64,000 bases of DNA from Globodera rostochiensis. Lineage: Eukaryota; Nematoda; Chromadorea; Rhabditida; Heteroderidae. Position numbers and translations under genes: made by a program. The notes below the pieces were generated by a model. It was given only the letters and a program-made list of their open reading frames with translations, ran no database searches and had not been told where the DNA came from. Each line of letters begins with the position of its first letter. Within the stretch, counting starts at the first letter, position 1. The stretch covers positions 434,001 through 498,000 of the forward strand of contig JAEVLN010000017.1 in NCBI GenBank assembly GCA_018350325.1. The letters are read 5' to 3'. Shown here in pieces: positions 25,548 to 36,844 of this stretch.

Positions 25548-26788
25548 TAGGGGGAATGTTGAGAAGATAATGAGGGGGAATGGGATGAATGAACGAATGA
25601 ATGCAATGTTTGGAGGAAGGATTGAATCTTTGCGCGTTCTAAAGGAGTTGGATCGGCGGGCCCAAAGACCGGTTGCACCGTTGGACAATGCTGTCGATGC
25701 ACATTTAGTTATTTGGTATGCTTAATCTTTTGCTAACATTACCAGTTTCCAATCGGCGGCTTGCCATTAGCAGGTCTAACGAATTATGAAGAATATTTTT
25801 TTGAACAAATTTCAAAGGCATTTTTATTTTCTTTTTCGTTTGGATGTAAAATGTAATCAAATTTTTGTCAGTTTTGGGTCAGTTTTCTTAACAAATTGCC
25901 TAGTTTGAGTCGGCTTGATCCCAGCCCAAGTCGACGACGAGGGAGAGCGTCCCGTTGTGCGGTTCGAGTCCGTAAAACACATAAAGGCGCCACTTGCTTT
26001 GGTTCGAAATTTTTTTATCGACTTTGAAAACTAATTTTATTTTTTTTTTGAAAAATGGGGTTCTCGCTTCTGGCACTTCCCCCTCTTGGCATTTTCCCTT
26101 TGGAATTTTCCTCTTTGCACCTTTACCTCTTCGAAATGTCTTCATCACTTTTGGCACTTTTCCTGTTACTTCTTCCCTTTTGGGCCATTTCCCGTGGCTT
26201 TGCCCCTTTGTTACTTTTCACTTCTTGGCACTTTCCCAATAAACTTTATTCTTCTAACTTTTTATTTTAGCGTTTACTTAAAAAAGAAAACAAAAATGCA
26301 TAACCAAACTTTTCTCTTTTTTTACAAAACAAACTTTCTTTTTCCAAAACTAATGCATTTTCAGTACTGAAATTTAAACACAAATTTAACGCGAAGTTCC
26401 CCGCTAATTCAAAACGTACGCTTGGGCGTTACAAACTAGTGGGGGTCGTTTCGGCCCCGACGTTTCGGCCCTGGGATTCTCAATTTCTATTTTCTATTGA
26501 TTTTCAAATTATTTTTAGAATAAAAAATGTTTTCCACAAATTTTGACCAAAAGGGTCCCCCCTATGGTTTTGTCAACTTTGAAGGCTATAACTTGCTTCA
26601 TAGTTTCTTCCGCTCAAAGTGCGTTAGGCTTGAATGGACTTGATTGTGATGAGCTGGATTTTTCCAAAAAGTGGTCATACCATTTAAACTATTAGCGCAT
26701 TTTATCTACTCCACTTTTTTGCTTAATTATTATGATTTTGTACAGCGATATTTTCAAACATTCTATTCACTTTTTTTGAGTCTATGAG
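25548..26788. other. Divergent intergenic region
   Basis: Lies between the collagen (-) and centrin-like (+) genes, so both promoters should be here. It includes a T/C-rich stretch with repeated TTGGCACTTTTCC-like units (about 26070-26240). A minus-strand open frame at 25900-26157 has no supporting context. Confidence 0.4.
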
Positions 26789-28312
26789 ATGGGAGACATT
26801 GGAGAAGGGGTCAACAACAAAATCGCGGATTGCTCTTCAACCTCCTCATCTTCTTTTTCGTCCAGTGAGCGCGTGCCGAACTCGGAGTTTGTGAGCAGCA
26901 TTTGCGCACAATTTGAGGGGAACGGAGGACAGATCGCCATCAAAAGGCTGAAGGTAGCGGCGACGGAATTTTGTGATTATTGAGCAGTCCATGAAACAGG
27001 GACGTAGCCGGGGGGGGGGGGAATTCCCCCCCCCCCGAAATGAAATTCCACAAAAAACAAACCATGAGCGGGGACTCTATTGTTTTGCACTTTTACAATT
27101 TTTTGACCAATTTTCTTAACAATTTCTCGGCGGCGCTTATCGGCACCGCCGACCCCCCCCCTCTCTCCACCCTTAAAAATTGAGCATTTTTTGGAAAAAT
27201 TGCTTAACAAAAATGCAATAAAAAGGGACCCCTAAGAATTGATTCCCCCCCCCCCCGAAATTTTTTACTAGCTACGTCCCTGCATGAAATCGGCTCAAAT
27301 TTCTTTTAAAAATGGTCCTTTTCTTCAAAATTTCCAAAAGGACCCCCCGTTTATTTTTTCACAGATTGTCATGCGTGCTCTGGGCCTTGAACCGCGTCAG
27401 GTTTTTTAGGATTTGTTGGCATTACCATTTTTTTGTTCGTTATTTTTTAGGCCGAGGTCGATGAATATACAAGAAAACTGTTACAAAATTCGAAAGCTCG
27501 GCAGTCGAAACCGCGCAAGTTTGGCATCGTGGGGGACAGGGCATTAGTTTTTGGTCCTGGTTCGATTCAAACTTTTAATTTTTGGGTCAATTTTATTGAT
27601 TAATAAGTAATTAATTTGTAAGCGATTTTTGAGAAATTGTCTGAGTTTGATCTGCCAATAAAAATCTCTTTTCTCTTCTAAAGTTTCATTCACGGCATTG
27701 GAATTGGCCGAATTGTTGGCTGACCGGCTGCAGAAGGACGGCGTCAAAGGTGTGGACGAGGAGTTGCACAGCGTGTTCAGACTGTTCGACACCGACGGAA
27801 AGGTCAAATCACATATAATCAAATCGTTTAGTTATGATCCAAAAGCGCTTCAAATGAATAAACAAAAAAATTTCTCTATCCAATTCAATCTTTGTGCAAA
27901 TTCGAGTTTTTTACTCGAAAAATTCAAAACCGTATATTATATTTTGGAAGTTTAGGGTTTTATATCCGTCAACGATTTGCGGCGCGTGGCCGACGAGTTG
28001 GGCGAACGGATCAGTGAGGAGGAGTTCAGGGCGCGTTTTTCAAAGGAAACCCTCTTGAAAAAAATTAAATTTTTTTAAATAAATTTGCGCTGAATTTTCT
28101 TTTTGACTTTTGTCGATTTACAGAAAAATAAATCCCGAAAGAGAGCGCAGTAATCAGGCCCCAACCATGACTGTACATAACGAACTTTCCAACAAATTCA
28201 TTCGTTTCAGGAAATGATCACCGTTGCGGTGTCCGGTCGTAGCGGAATTGGGTCCGATCGCGTCTCGGAGACGGACTTTAGCGCGATCATGAAGAAAATC
28301 TCACTTTACTGA
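26789..28312 (+). CDS. Centrin-like EF-hand calcium-binding protein
   Basis: Centrins are calmodulin-like proteins of centrosomes, basal bodies and nuclear-pore-associated complexes. The exons give: a Ser-rich N-terminus; IVMRALGLEPRQ with AEVDEYTRKLL (the centrin helix of EF-hand 2, where centrins have ALGFEPKKEE); VDEELHSVFRLFDTDGK then GFISVNDLRRVADELGER (EF-hand 3, DxDGKGFISVNDL); and DRVSETDFSAIMKKISLY, the typical centrin C-terminus. The N-terminal EF-hand loops lack most calcium ligands, so perhaps only one site binds calcium. The first intron (from 26954) carries the second hAT MITE (26997-27282). The protein is more diverged than true centrins; a nematode centrin-like paralogue is likely. 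Confidence 0.78.
26997..27282. mobile_element. hAT-type MITE, copy 2
   Basis: A 286-bp copy of the element at 5229-5519: it starts CAGGGACGTAGCCGG and ends CTAGCTACGTCCCTG, with G and C runs near both ends and a central GC palindrome (about 27128-27151). CATGAAA flanks both sides (26990-26996 and 27283-27289), seven of the expected eight bases. It lies in the first intron of the centrin-like gene. Confidence 0.85.
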
Positions 28313-28785
28313 TAAGATTTGCAAAATGACAACTAAAAATCGTATCAGACAATTTTAACAAACAAAACGAATTGTTTCAAAATCCATCGACTGTAAACAT
28401 TTAAATGCAAAAGGTATGAAAATCAGCTGCTATCGCCTCTGGCTAATATTGTTAATAGTAAAGCTGGTCGGGTAATTTTGAAAAAACGAATTTTTTCTAG
28501 ACAAAAAGTAGTGCGTATTTACGAATTTTGAAGGGTTTTACGCCTAAATTAACCGGGTTTTGTCAGTTTGTGCACAATTTTTAGTCAATATTTTGGCACT
28601 TTTTGGGGGTTTTTGTTCATATTTTGGGGATTTTTAGTCCATACTTCGCGTTTTAGTCCATATAAATCCCAGCTCTACTCATAACTAATGAAAGCCAACA
28701 CTCAGAAGAAATGGTTTCCAAATCGGTTGAGTTTAATAAAGTTATAATAAATTTGACTTTCTTCTATACGTTCTTTTGTTCTTTG
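28313..28785. other. Convergent intergenic region
   Basis: AT-rich spacer between the centrin-like gene (+) and the SPP-like gene (-). It contains low-complexity runs such as GGGGGTTTTTG near 28605; no gene seen. Confidence 0.35.
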
Positions 28786-31700
28786 TTAAAATTTCAATTC
28801 GCCCTTCCAAAGTTTGGAAAAAGTGCCGTTGACCAGCGAAAAAATTGTGCCGGCGACAGCGGGCATTGGCAGCGCCAAGAGCAATTCGAATTCGAACGAG
28901 TCGAAAAGGGCGTGCGGCTTGCCCAAGAAGAAAAGAGGCAAGACGAAGAGAGCGTAGGCTAAAACATTTGGCAATGTTCCAAAACTTTTTATTTGTCTTA
29001 AAATTAGCGTAGGAGGGGACCAGGACTCCCCGGGACCAATTTCAACCAGGACCGGGACTTTTCAAAGGAGAATTTTTTTTGTAATGTTCAATGGTAAAAC
29101 AAAATAAAATTTTGTTAAGAAATCTCATCGAAATTTTAGCAAAATTATGAATTTTGCTTCGGAATTTCAGAGAAAAAAAACTGGTTTACGTAAGAGTGGA
29201 GGATAATTTTTACAAAAATTGGCAATCTTTGTTAAGGAAATTGAAGCAAAAATTCAGAAAGACGTGATGAATTTATTTCAAAAATTCTTGTATCTATTCT
29301 TGTTTTGCTCGCATTTTAATTAAAAAATATTTAAAACTATTAAAACATTTTTATTATTGGTGGAAGATTATGTGAGTATAGGAAAATAATAAATTAGTGT
29401 TGCACTCAAGAGGATTCGAACCCGACACAAAACATTAGACTTATCAGAAGAAAAACCAATAAGACATTGAACCCACCATTATAATTGACGTTTTTAAATC
29501 TATTATTGTTATTTTTTCTCACATTTTTAACTATTTTTGCATTGAACCTTGGTTTTGGTACTTATTTTGTTTTTACCTATTTTAGGTGCTCATTTTGAGA
29601 TTTTTCTATCCTAAAAATGCCATGCCTATTTACCTATTTATTATATGAGAAAATAAAATAAATTAATTTATTTTATACAACCGACCTGAAAAAGCTATCA
29701 GTCCATAAGGGAGCATTTTGTGGTCATTGATGAAGTCAATGTAAAACCAATAGGGCAAATAACCGGCTAAATTAAATGTTAAATCTTTTTTTGTTTTTGG
29801 TATTTTTAAATACCGGATATAACCAAAATGGGCAGGTAAACGCTGTGACTATGATAGCCCAGTTGGACCTCAACATCCCAACAAATGTCCAACGGATCAT
29901 TAAACATTGGCATGAAAAGGTAGAAAACCGACTGAAAATTAATTATTTGATTAAAGTCGCGGCCGATTTCCTTTTACAATAATTCCCGAATCTTTTGGAG
30001 CTGTTGGCGTGCACGGTTGCTGAATTGTTGCAATTTATTAATGAATTATTATTATTTTAATTTTGCTAAGTTTGAATTACCTTGGACGGAAAAAAGATAA
30101 ACCAGACGATAATAACAAATGCGATCAAAAACGAAAGGATCAAGGCGAAGAATTGGGTCTAAATTCTTTTGTGTTCATGCAATGATTGGAGACACAACGT
30201 GAGCAAAAGCCTTTTTGGCTTTGATCACTTTTAAAAAGCTGACCTTCAGAGTCAAATCGTTCTTGTTGTCTTTCAGTCGTTGAAACACAACGTATCTGAG
30301 CCAATGGGCGACCATCGCCACACTGATCAGGTCCAGAAGGACGAATGCCAAAGGATGTTTCCGGAAGAGGAGCCAGCAAACACAAATTACGGCAGAAATG
30401 CCGTAACAGACTACGCCCAACGGGGTCAGACGGAACCTCAAATTGAAATTGTTTTCAAAATTCGATAATATTTTTCTAACTTTTTAAATGAGAGCAAAAT
30501 GCGCTGTTCTCCTTGTTGGTTGGGGAAAATGAAATATTTGAAGAGGGCGAAGAGACATTTTGAAAGGCAATAAGTGCCCAAAAGTGTATAAAAAAGTGGC
30601 ACCAAAAGAGCTAACGAAATGGGAAATGTTTATTAAAAAGCCGTTGTTGTTCTTTCACTAACCCAATTTGTGCAGAGTTATAATGAAAAAGCAGAAGAGG
30701 ACGATGACCAAAAGCCAAAACATTGTTTGCAAGTCGCAGAAATTGCTCTTTTGCTCCTCACTTTCGGCACTCTCTTTTTGTTGTTCTTCTGATGTGCCCT
30801 CTTCTGTTGATTTTGGCTGTTCCATTTCAACAGTTTGAGCTAAGAATTTGTTTAAATTAATAAATTTAATAATAACAATTAGAGATGAAGAATTAAGATA
30901 AAAATGCACGATATTAATTATGTTAAATATTATTAGTGCCCTTCTCGACCTCCGCCCTCCTCGCCGGTGCCGCTTCTTCGAACCGTCGACCTCCGAACAA
31001 AGCGATCTTTCGCCAATTTGACGGACCAAATTGAGCCGAGTGCGACTGGCAGCAAAACCAAAAGCCAGAACAGAATCAGGGCCGGGTCAAAGCGTCGTTT
31101 TGGCTTATAGAAACGCAATTCGACGGCGTCCGATTCGCGAACTTTTGGCTATAAAATAATAAACAAAAGAAATTATTTTACAAAATATTATCAAACTCAA
31201 AAAATGAATCTTTAATTTGTTCGTAAAGTCATTAAACGAAATTTGACTTTAATTATTCGAATAAATTAATTGTTTGGTGGCCATTCATTGAATTGCCAAG
31301 CAAAAGTCACCAGCACAAACTGATCAAACGCTTCTCTGTACACATAAAATATGCTCTCATTGTTCCGGTCGCTGCGCACTGTGGCGGAGTTGCAAAATTC
31401 GGCGTGCTAAAGTAAATAAATAAAAGATTTAAAATAAATTAAAAATATAATTTAGAGAGCCCACCAAATAATCGTGCTCTCCGTCCACATTTGTGGCTCC
31501 CTTATCCACCAGAAACAAAAATGATTGGACACCAGCCTCTCTCGCTACATTCAGCTTCAAAATTTAAATATGCATAATTAATTTGCACGGATTGTCCAAT
31601 CCGTCCGTCCGTCCACCTGATGCTGAATGGGCGAATGATTGTTTTGGGACATGGAACAAGCGTGACTCAGAAGTTCGGGCCGAGTCCAATAATTGAGAGG

Positions 31701-32180
31701 GACCAAATCGTTGGGACCAAAACGATTGGGCGCAATTGGCGGACGACAAATGACGGATTGACCGAAATGGAAGTCCCACCAGACGAGACGGAACGGCTGT
31801 CAAAACATTCGATAAAAACAAATAATAATAATATTATTTAATTAACTCGAATGTTTTTTGTTTCAAAAAACGGAAAATAATTTTAATAGCCCCCCCCCCC
31901 CGGTGTCATTTGGAGACTAAACATTGGCACAATAAAAAAGACTTTTGCGGCTGCCCCTTCCGGCAACTCATCGGCCCCTTCGTATTGCTGAACGTTCATA
32001 CAAATGTTCATTTTTCCGCTTGGACTCGCCACTTCCATTAGGCCAAATTTTGTTTCCGTTTGGCCAAATACAAAAAACTGAAGTTTAGCGCCTTTTTAAA
32101 TTTGAATAGGCAAAAAACAAACTTACAACAGACACAAAAAGCACAAATAAATATTCGGACGAATTCATTAGGCCAATCAT
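28786..32180 (-). CDS. Signal-peptide-peptidase-like (SPPL2-type) protein lacking catalytic aspartates
   Basis: SPPL proteins are polytopic aspartyl proteases with a lumenal protease-associated region and nine membrane helices. Here the start (32178-32180) gives a signal-like segment. Lumenal exons follow, with AREAGVQSFLFLVDKG as in PA domains. Helices include FDPALILFWLLVLLPVALG, LQTMFWLLVIVLFCFF, PLGVVCYGISAVICVCWLLF with FVLLDLISVAMVAHWLRYV, and FFALILSFLIAFVIIIVWFIF. AGYLPYWFYIDF and PMPAVAGTIF then W..EL close the protein, matching the QPALLYLVP...WRREL end of SPPLs. The family's YD motif is replaced by IA (30120-30125), GxGD by GYHS (29848-29859) and PAL by PAV (28855-28863). It should be proteolytically dead. 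One intron holds a partial transposon (29007-29475). A few lumenal exon borders are unsure. Confidence 0.65.
29007..29475. mobile_element. Partial second copy of the Mutator-like element, in an SPPL intron
   Basis: It shares with 11488-12729 the GGGACC-rich left end, the GAGAATTTTTTTT stretch, the segment around TTCGGAATTTCAGAG, and the tRNA-like segment (B box complement at 29412-29423). It lacks the GC palindromes and the right end, so it is a truncated or internally deleted copy. It lies between the last two exons of the SPP-like gene. Confidence 0.7.
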
Positions 32181-32591
32181 TTAAATGGATTTGTGAAATT
32201 GTTAAGCTTAAATGTTAAATTAAATTAAAATAAAATGTAAAAACATTTCCTGAGACGCCCCGGGGGGCGATGGGTAAGGAATGTTCGGCGGGGGGGGCCA
32301 ATAAATGTGATGGTTATTTTGAACGTAGAAAATGGGCGGCTGGGGCAAAGGAATAAATCGATGGGACGGACAAAAAGAGAGAATTTTTTTATGTATTTAA
32401 AGAAAATGGCGGCGATAAAATTGATATTGTTTTGAAGTTCCATTCCAATTTAATTTGACTTAATGCGTTGAAATCGTTAATTCTTTTAACAATAAAAAAA
32501 ATGATCGGATTCATATAAATCATTTGGTGGAGAATTCAGATTGAATGAGTTGGGTGGGAAAATCATCACATCATCGGCACTTCGAGGATGA
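32181..32591. other. Short intergenic region
   Basis: Separates the 5' end of the SPP-like gene and the 3' end of the Kunitz-EGF gene, both on the minus strand. It has a G run near 32290 and nothing else recognisable. Confidence 0.35.
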
Positions 32592-35500
32592 TCAGAGGGG
32601 GAGAATGGCATTGGCATTAATTAGTCTTGGCATCAGAATTTTGTTGATCAACGAAAAACAAATGGCCAACGCATTCCAAAAGACGGCATTGTTCCGTTCC
32701 CTCGCATTGGTGGCACTGTTTTTGCGCCTTTCCTCGTCATTTGCCGCCGCCTCCGCCGTGGTCCCTTTCAATGTTCGGGTGGGCAATTCTTGGCCAACGA
32801 TTTGCTCGCGGGGAAAGCCGACGACGGAAGAGGAGGGGGCGGGTCGCTGCTGACCCTTGAACCGACGGGAAGAAGCCTGCGAGTCGGCGCCTCGGTAGGC
32901 ATTGGCACTTTTGCCAGACCCATCTGAATCGATCGGAATTGTTTCTGGTGAGTGTATTTATTTATGCGAGTGTGCCCGTCCAGAGCAAGCAACCAAAACA
33001 CCTTCTCCGGAATTCGGCTGTTCCTCAACGGATTCCGAGTTCGGCATCCTCGGAGTGACTCTTTTCAGCTCTTCAATCCATTCCGCCCGCCCACTCGAAA
33101 GTTGTTGCGACAAATTGGCACTCTCCAACAACAACGGCTTGCGCACATCCGAAATTTCTGCACTAGAGGAAACATCTTAATGAATTATTTATCTTTTTTT
33201 ATATTTTAATCAAAATTGGCACCGATCATGCAAGTCTTTCCACCCCAGTCGGGTTTACAGGCGCAGAAAAACAACGATTGCGATCGGCTTGTGCGACAAG
33301 TGCCGCCATTCTTGCATGGATTGTCGTCGCATGGCCCTTAAACATGATTAAGCATCAAATAACCCTTAAAACAGGATTAAGCATCCCCTTAAAACAGGAT
33401 TAAACATCAAATAACCCTTAAAACAGGATTAAGCATCAAATAACCCTTAAACAGGATTAAGCATCCCCTTAAAACAGGATTAAACATCAAATAACCCTTA
33501 AAACAGGATTAAGCATCCCCTTAAAACAGGATTAAACATCAAATAACCCTTAAACAGAATTAAGCATCAAATAACCCTTAAACAGGATTAAGCATCAAAT
33601 AACTCTTAAACAGGATTAAGCATCAAATAACCCTTAAACAGGATTAAGCATAACCCTTAAACAGACATCAAATAACCCTTAAAGAGGATTAAGCATCCCC
33701 TTAAAACAGATGTAAGCATCAAATAACCCTTAAAACGATGTAAGCATCAAATAACCCTTAAAACAGGATTAAGCATCAAATAACCCTTAAAACAGGATTA
33801 AGCATCAAATAACCCTTAAAACAGGATTAAGCATCAAATAACCCTTAAACAGGATTAAGCATCAAATAACCCTTAAAACGATGTACCGTATTTTTCCTAT
33901 TAGTAACCCCGGGGTTACTATTGTTCAAACCCCCCTCGAGGGGGGGGGGGTCACTATTAGAGAGGGGGTTTCAAATGGAGAGGGGGTTACTATTTTTCAA
34001 TGTATTATTTTGAAAAAATTTACATAAATTTGAAATTTTATATTATTTTTCTGAACCAAAATAAATTTTTGTAATAACAAAAAGCATGTGGAATTTGAAT
34101 TTTGATAAAATTTGGATAGGAAGCGCATTAGAGATTGGTCAAATCAAGAGCAACCGCGGCTGTATTTGAAATAAAATGGAGTTACAAGTTCAGGGCTAGA
34201 TTGCTTTTCGTTTTATTTTGTGCTTTTTGCATAATTTTGAGGGCAAATAATTTTTGGAATATAATTTTTGAAAAAAAGTTTGAATTCGAGTTCGGGGTTC
34301 AAAACCGGTGTTGAAATGGAGGTCAATTTATGCAGAAAAATTTTTTTTTCACGACTTTTAATAATCATTGACGCATTGTCCGGGAGGGAGCCCGTCCAGC
34401 ACCGTCAAGTCTCTAACGTTTTCCATATTTTGATTCCCTACAAAATAATTTTATTAAAAATTAAGAAAAAAGGAATCGGAAAGTTGCACTCAATTTTTTT
34501 TACAAATGACAACCAATCTCCCTGCAAAAAGAACAGTTTTGCTTTTGCTTTCACTATTCTCTGATGTTGTGACTATCTATTTTAAAGCATCGACTTCCTT
34601 AATTGAATGGGATTTGATGAAGTTGCGATTTCGAATCTTCGCCGATTCTTCTTCACTTATTTTTTATTAGTAGCTGCTAAATTTTTAAAGTAAATAGTAA
34701 ATGGCAAAAATACAACCTTATTTCGGTATCATGTGGTTTGTCTTTTTGCAAATCGGTTGTATTGCGGGTTCGAATCCCGGGACTTATTTTTAAAAAACGA
34801 ATCCCAAGAGCCAAAATATTACCGTTATTGTCTTGTTAATTTCCCGCAAAAGTATTAATTTTCAGAAAATGTATCGTACTTAATTTTTAAAACTCACGGC
34901 TTGGGGGGGGGTTACAATTAGAGGGGGGTTTCAAATAGAGAGGGGGTTACTATTTTTCAAACCACCTCAAGGGGGGGTCACAATTAGAGAGGGGGTTTCA
35001 AATGGAGAGGGGGTTACTAATAGAGAAAATACGGTAAGCATCAAATAATCCTTAAAACAGTAAGCATCCCCTTAAAACAGATGTAAGCATCAAATAACCC
35101 TTAAACAGGATTAAGCATCCCCTTAAAACAGATGTAAGCATCAAATAACCCTTAAACAGGATTAAGCATCCCCTTAAAACAGATGTAAGCATCAAATAAC
35201 CCTTAAAGAGGATTAAGCATCCCCTTAAAACAGATGTAAGCATCAAATAAAATTACTTATTTTAAAATTCACTGACTGAATTCGCATAATCGTCCCGCAA
35301 AACCGCGAGCGCAAAAGCAGTCGAAATCGGTGCGTTGCGGACCCGCAATTGCTGAGCAAGTGGCTCCATTTTTACAGGGATTTGGTGAACACGGGTCAAA
35401 ATCTGCGCACACAAAAATTTATTTCCAATTTGAAAAATGATTTGCCACTGACCAATTCTTTCAGTGCAAAAGTCATTAGTGAATGGCGAGGCACATTTGC

Positions 35501-36844
35501 ATATTGGCTGATGGACGAGCACATCATACACACAAGTGCCACCGTTTTGGCACGGATTGTTTTGGGCACAAATTCCCCGCTGCTCGTCGTAATCATTGGC
35601 CCTTTTTGGAACCGGAGGTGAGGGGGACGAAGACGGGAGAGGGACGGAAGCAGAAGACGACGAGGAAGCGGCAGAAGAGGAGATAATAAGGGAAGCAGAT
35701 GTTCTAGGCGAGGACATAGCCGGCGGGGAAAGTGCGGAAGTGCGAGGCGGCGGAGGTTCTGATGAACTTTTGGCGGATGGACGTGTGGCGGTGAGCAGAA
35801 ATTGTCGAAAATTATAAATTTATTATTTTCAAAATATACATCAAAAATCTCACTGAATCCGGCCCGGCTTCACCTGTTCGGCTGTTTCCGAGTCTGTGGC
35901 TGCTGTACTGCTTCAATTGCTGTATTCGTTGCTGTCTGCACTTTGGGCGTTTGTTGTTGCCGGTGTGGCCAATGCCTTGGCGTTTTGCCGCTTATTGTGC
36001 CGTTTGTCGTTCTAATCGTGGTCGTCAAAGTTGTGCTAATCAGTCGCCATGCCGGCATAATCTTTGTGTGTTTTGTGCCGGCAGTTTGGTATTTAACCAC
36101 GACAGTTTCACCAGAGGCTAGCTCACAGCTTAGTCTGCAAGAAGTTTTGTCCTCAAAATGATTGCCGTAAGGCGAGTCACAGCCGTCGAACCAAAATGGC
36201 ACACACCGCTCCAAATGTTAGCATTTTAATTATAATTCAAAATTTAATTACGCGTTGGATTCGATCAAAATAAAAATGCCGGCGCCAATTGCCGAGGGCG
36301 TCGCATTCATCCCGCAAATGTTCGTCAAAAGGTTGGAGACAAATTTCTTAAATTTCAGTGTTTATATTTAAATTAGAGTAGGGCAGAATCGGGATTTTTG
36401 GTAAAATCCGGAATCGGGATTGACCGGGATCCCGATCCCGATCTAATTTAAATTATTATCGGCGCTTACCACTCCTTTGACTTTGGCCCGGCTCACAGAG
36501 CCATTGGCATTCCAGCAAAGAGTCAAAAAAATTGCGCGAACCGGTTAGCCCAGGGCACCCGTCGTACCAAAACAGACGACATTCACGCGATTCGGCATCA
36601 AAATAATATTTCTGCTCCCATTCTCCTAAAAGGGTTAGCAATATTTTAATTCAAAGCACCCACCTCTCATGCACTGTTTCTTCAGTCCCGGGTCAAATGC
36701 GTCTCGACATCGGAGGGGGTCGGCCTCATTGAGCAGTTCAGCGGAAAGTTCGGCACCGACGGCGGCATTTGGCACAACCGACAGCACAAGGAGTAGGAGC
36801 CGGGAAAGTGGCGCCAATCTTTGCTGATTCGCCCCCGAGGACAT
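32592..36844 (-). CDS. Secreted Kunitz-EGF multidomain protein
   Basis: The start (36842-36844) gives MSSGANQQRLAPLSRLLLLV, a signal peptide; an in-frame ATG lies 33 bases upstream. Kunitz domain 1 is CRDAFDPGLKKQC, then YYFDAESREC, FWYDGC and LECQWLCE. Kunitz domain 2 is CLQPFDEHLRDEC, FYFDRIQRRC, FWFDGC and SCRLSC. A long Thr/Ser/Pro linker follows, then three EGF modules: NNPCQNGGTCVYD, SPNPCKNGATCS and DDNPCKNGGTCRTS. The tail is charged and ends in a hydrophobic stretch (AVFWNALAICFSLI) before the stop at 32592; it could be a membrane or GPI-type anchor. MEC-1 and MEC-9 of C. elegans, matrix proteins of touch neurons, mix the same domains, but orthology is not claimed. The intron between EGF 2 and EGF 3 is expanded by a minisatellite with a transposon inside. 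The last two junctions are less certain. Confidence 0.75.
33341..33883. repeat. 28-bp minisatellite, left block, spanning an intron acceptor
   Basis: Units of the type AAATAACCCTTAAAACAGG plus ATTAAGCATC, and a shorter variant with CCCC for AAATAACCC, are repeated about 18 times. On the minus (coding) strand each unit holds GTTTTAAGG. The 3' splice site of the third EGF exon (CATGTTTAAG, at about 33340) is the first unit of the array. The array resumes at 35037-35250 after a transposon insertion. Confidence 0.85.
33884..35036. mobile_element. Tc1/mariner-type non-autonomous element inserted in the minisatellite
   Basis: A 1.15-kb segment is bounded by TA dinucleotides (33884-33885 and 35035-35036). 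Its ends are inverted: CCGTATTTTTCCTATTAGTA on the left and, on the minus strand, CCGTATTTTCTCTATTAGTA on the right. Removing the element and one TA restores a normal minisatellite unit (ACGATG + TA + AGCATC). Sub-terminal GGGGGTTTCAAATGGAGAGG repeats face each other at both ends. A tRNA B-box-like string (GGGTTCGAATCCC) is at about 34769-34781. There is no transposase frame. Confidence 0.8.
35037..35250. repeat. Minisatellite, right block
   Basis: About five further units of the array at 33341-33883, separated from it by the TA-flanked element. Units here are the long form, with GATGTAAGCATC and CCCCTTAAAACAG alternating. It lies in the same intron of the Kunitz-EGF gene and ends about 20 bp before the EGF 2 exon. 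Confidence 0.8.

Noticed and set aside
25900..26157. Minus-strand frame ending VVDLGWDQADSN
   Set aside because: The C-terminal part looks protein-like but the N-terminal part is a low-complexity repeat, and no exon partner was found.
26789..28312. Calmodulin instead of centrin
   Set aside because: The C-terminal FSAIMKKISLY and the ALGLEP motif are centrin traits, and the first EF-hands are degenerate.
32545..32853. Plus-strand frame starting MSWVGKSS with a hydrophobic stretch
   Set aside because: It is antisense to the terminal exon of the Kunitz-EGF gene, which has phase support.
34740..34790. Possible tRNA around GGGTTCGAATCCC
   Set aside because: Only the T arm is convincing; no A box or acceptor stem at the right distance. 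It is inside the TA-flanked element.
33341..35250. CRISPR-like look of regular short repeats
   Set aside because: There are no unique spacers of constant size, no cas genes, and the host is a eukaryote; this is a tandem minisatellite.
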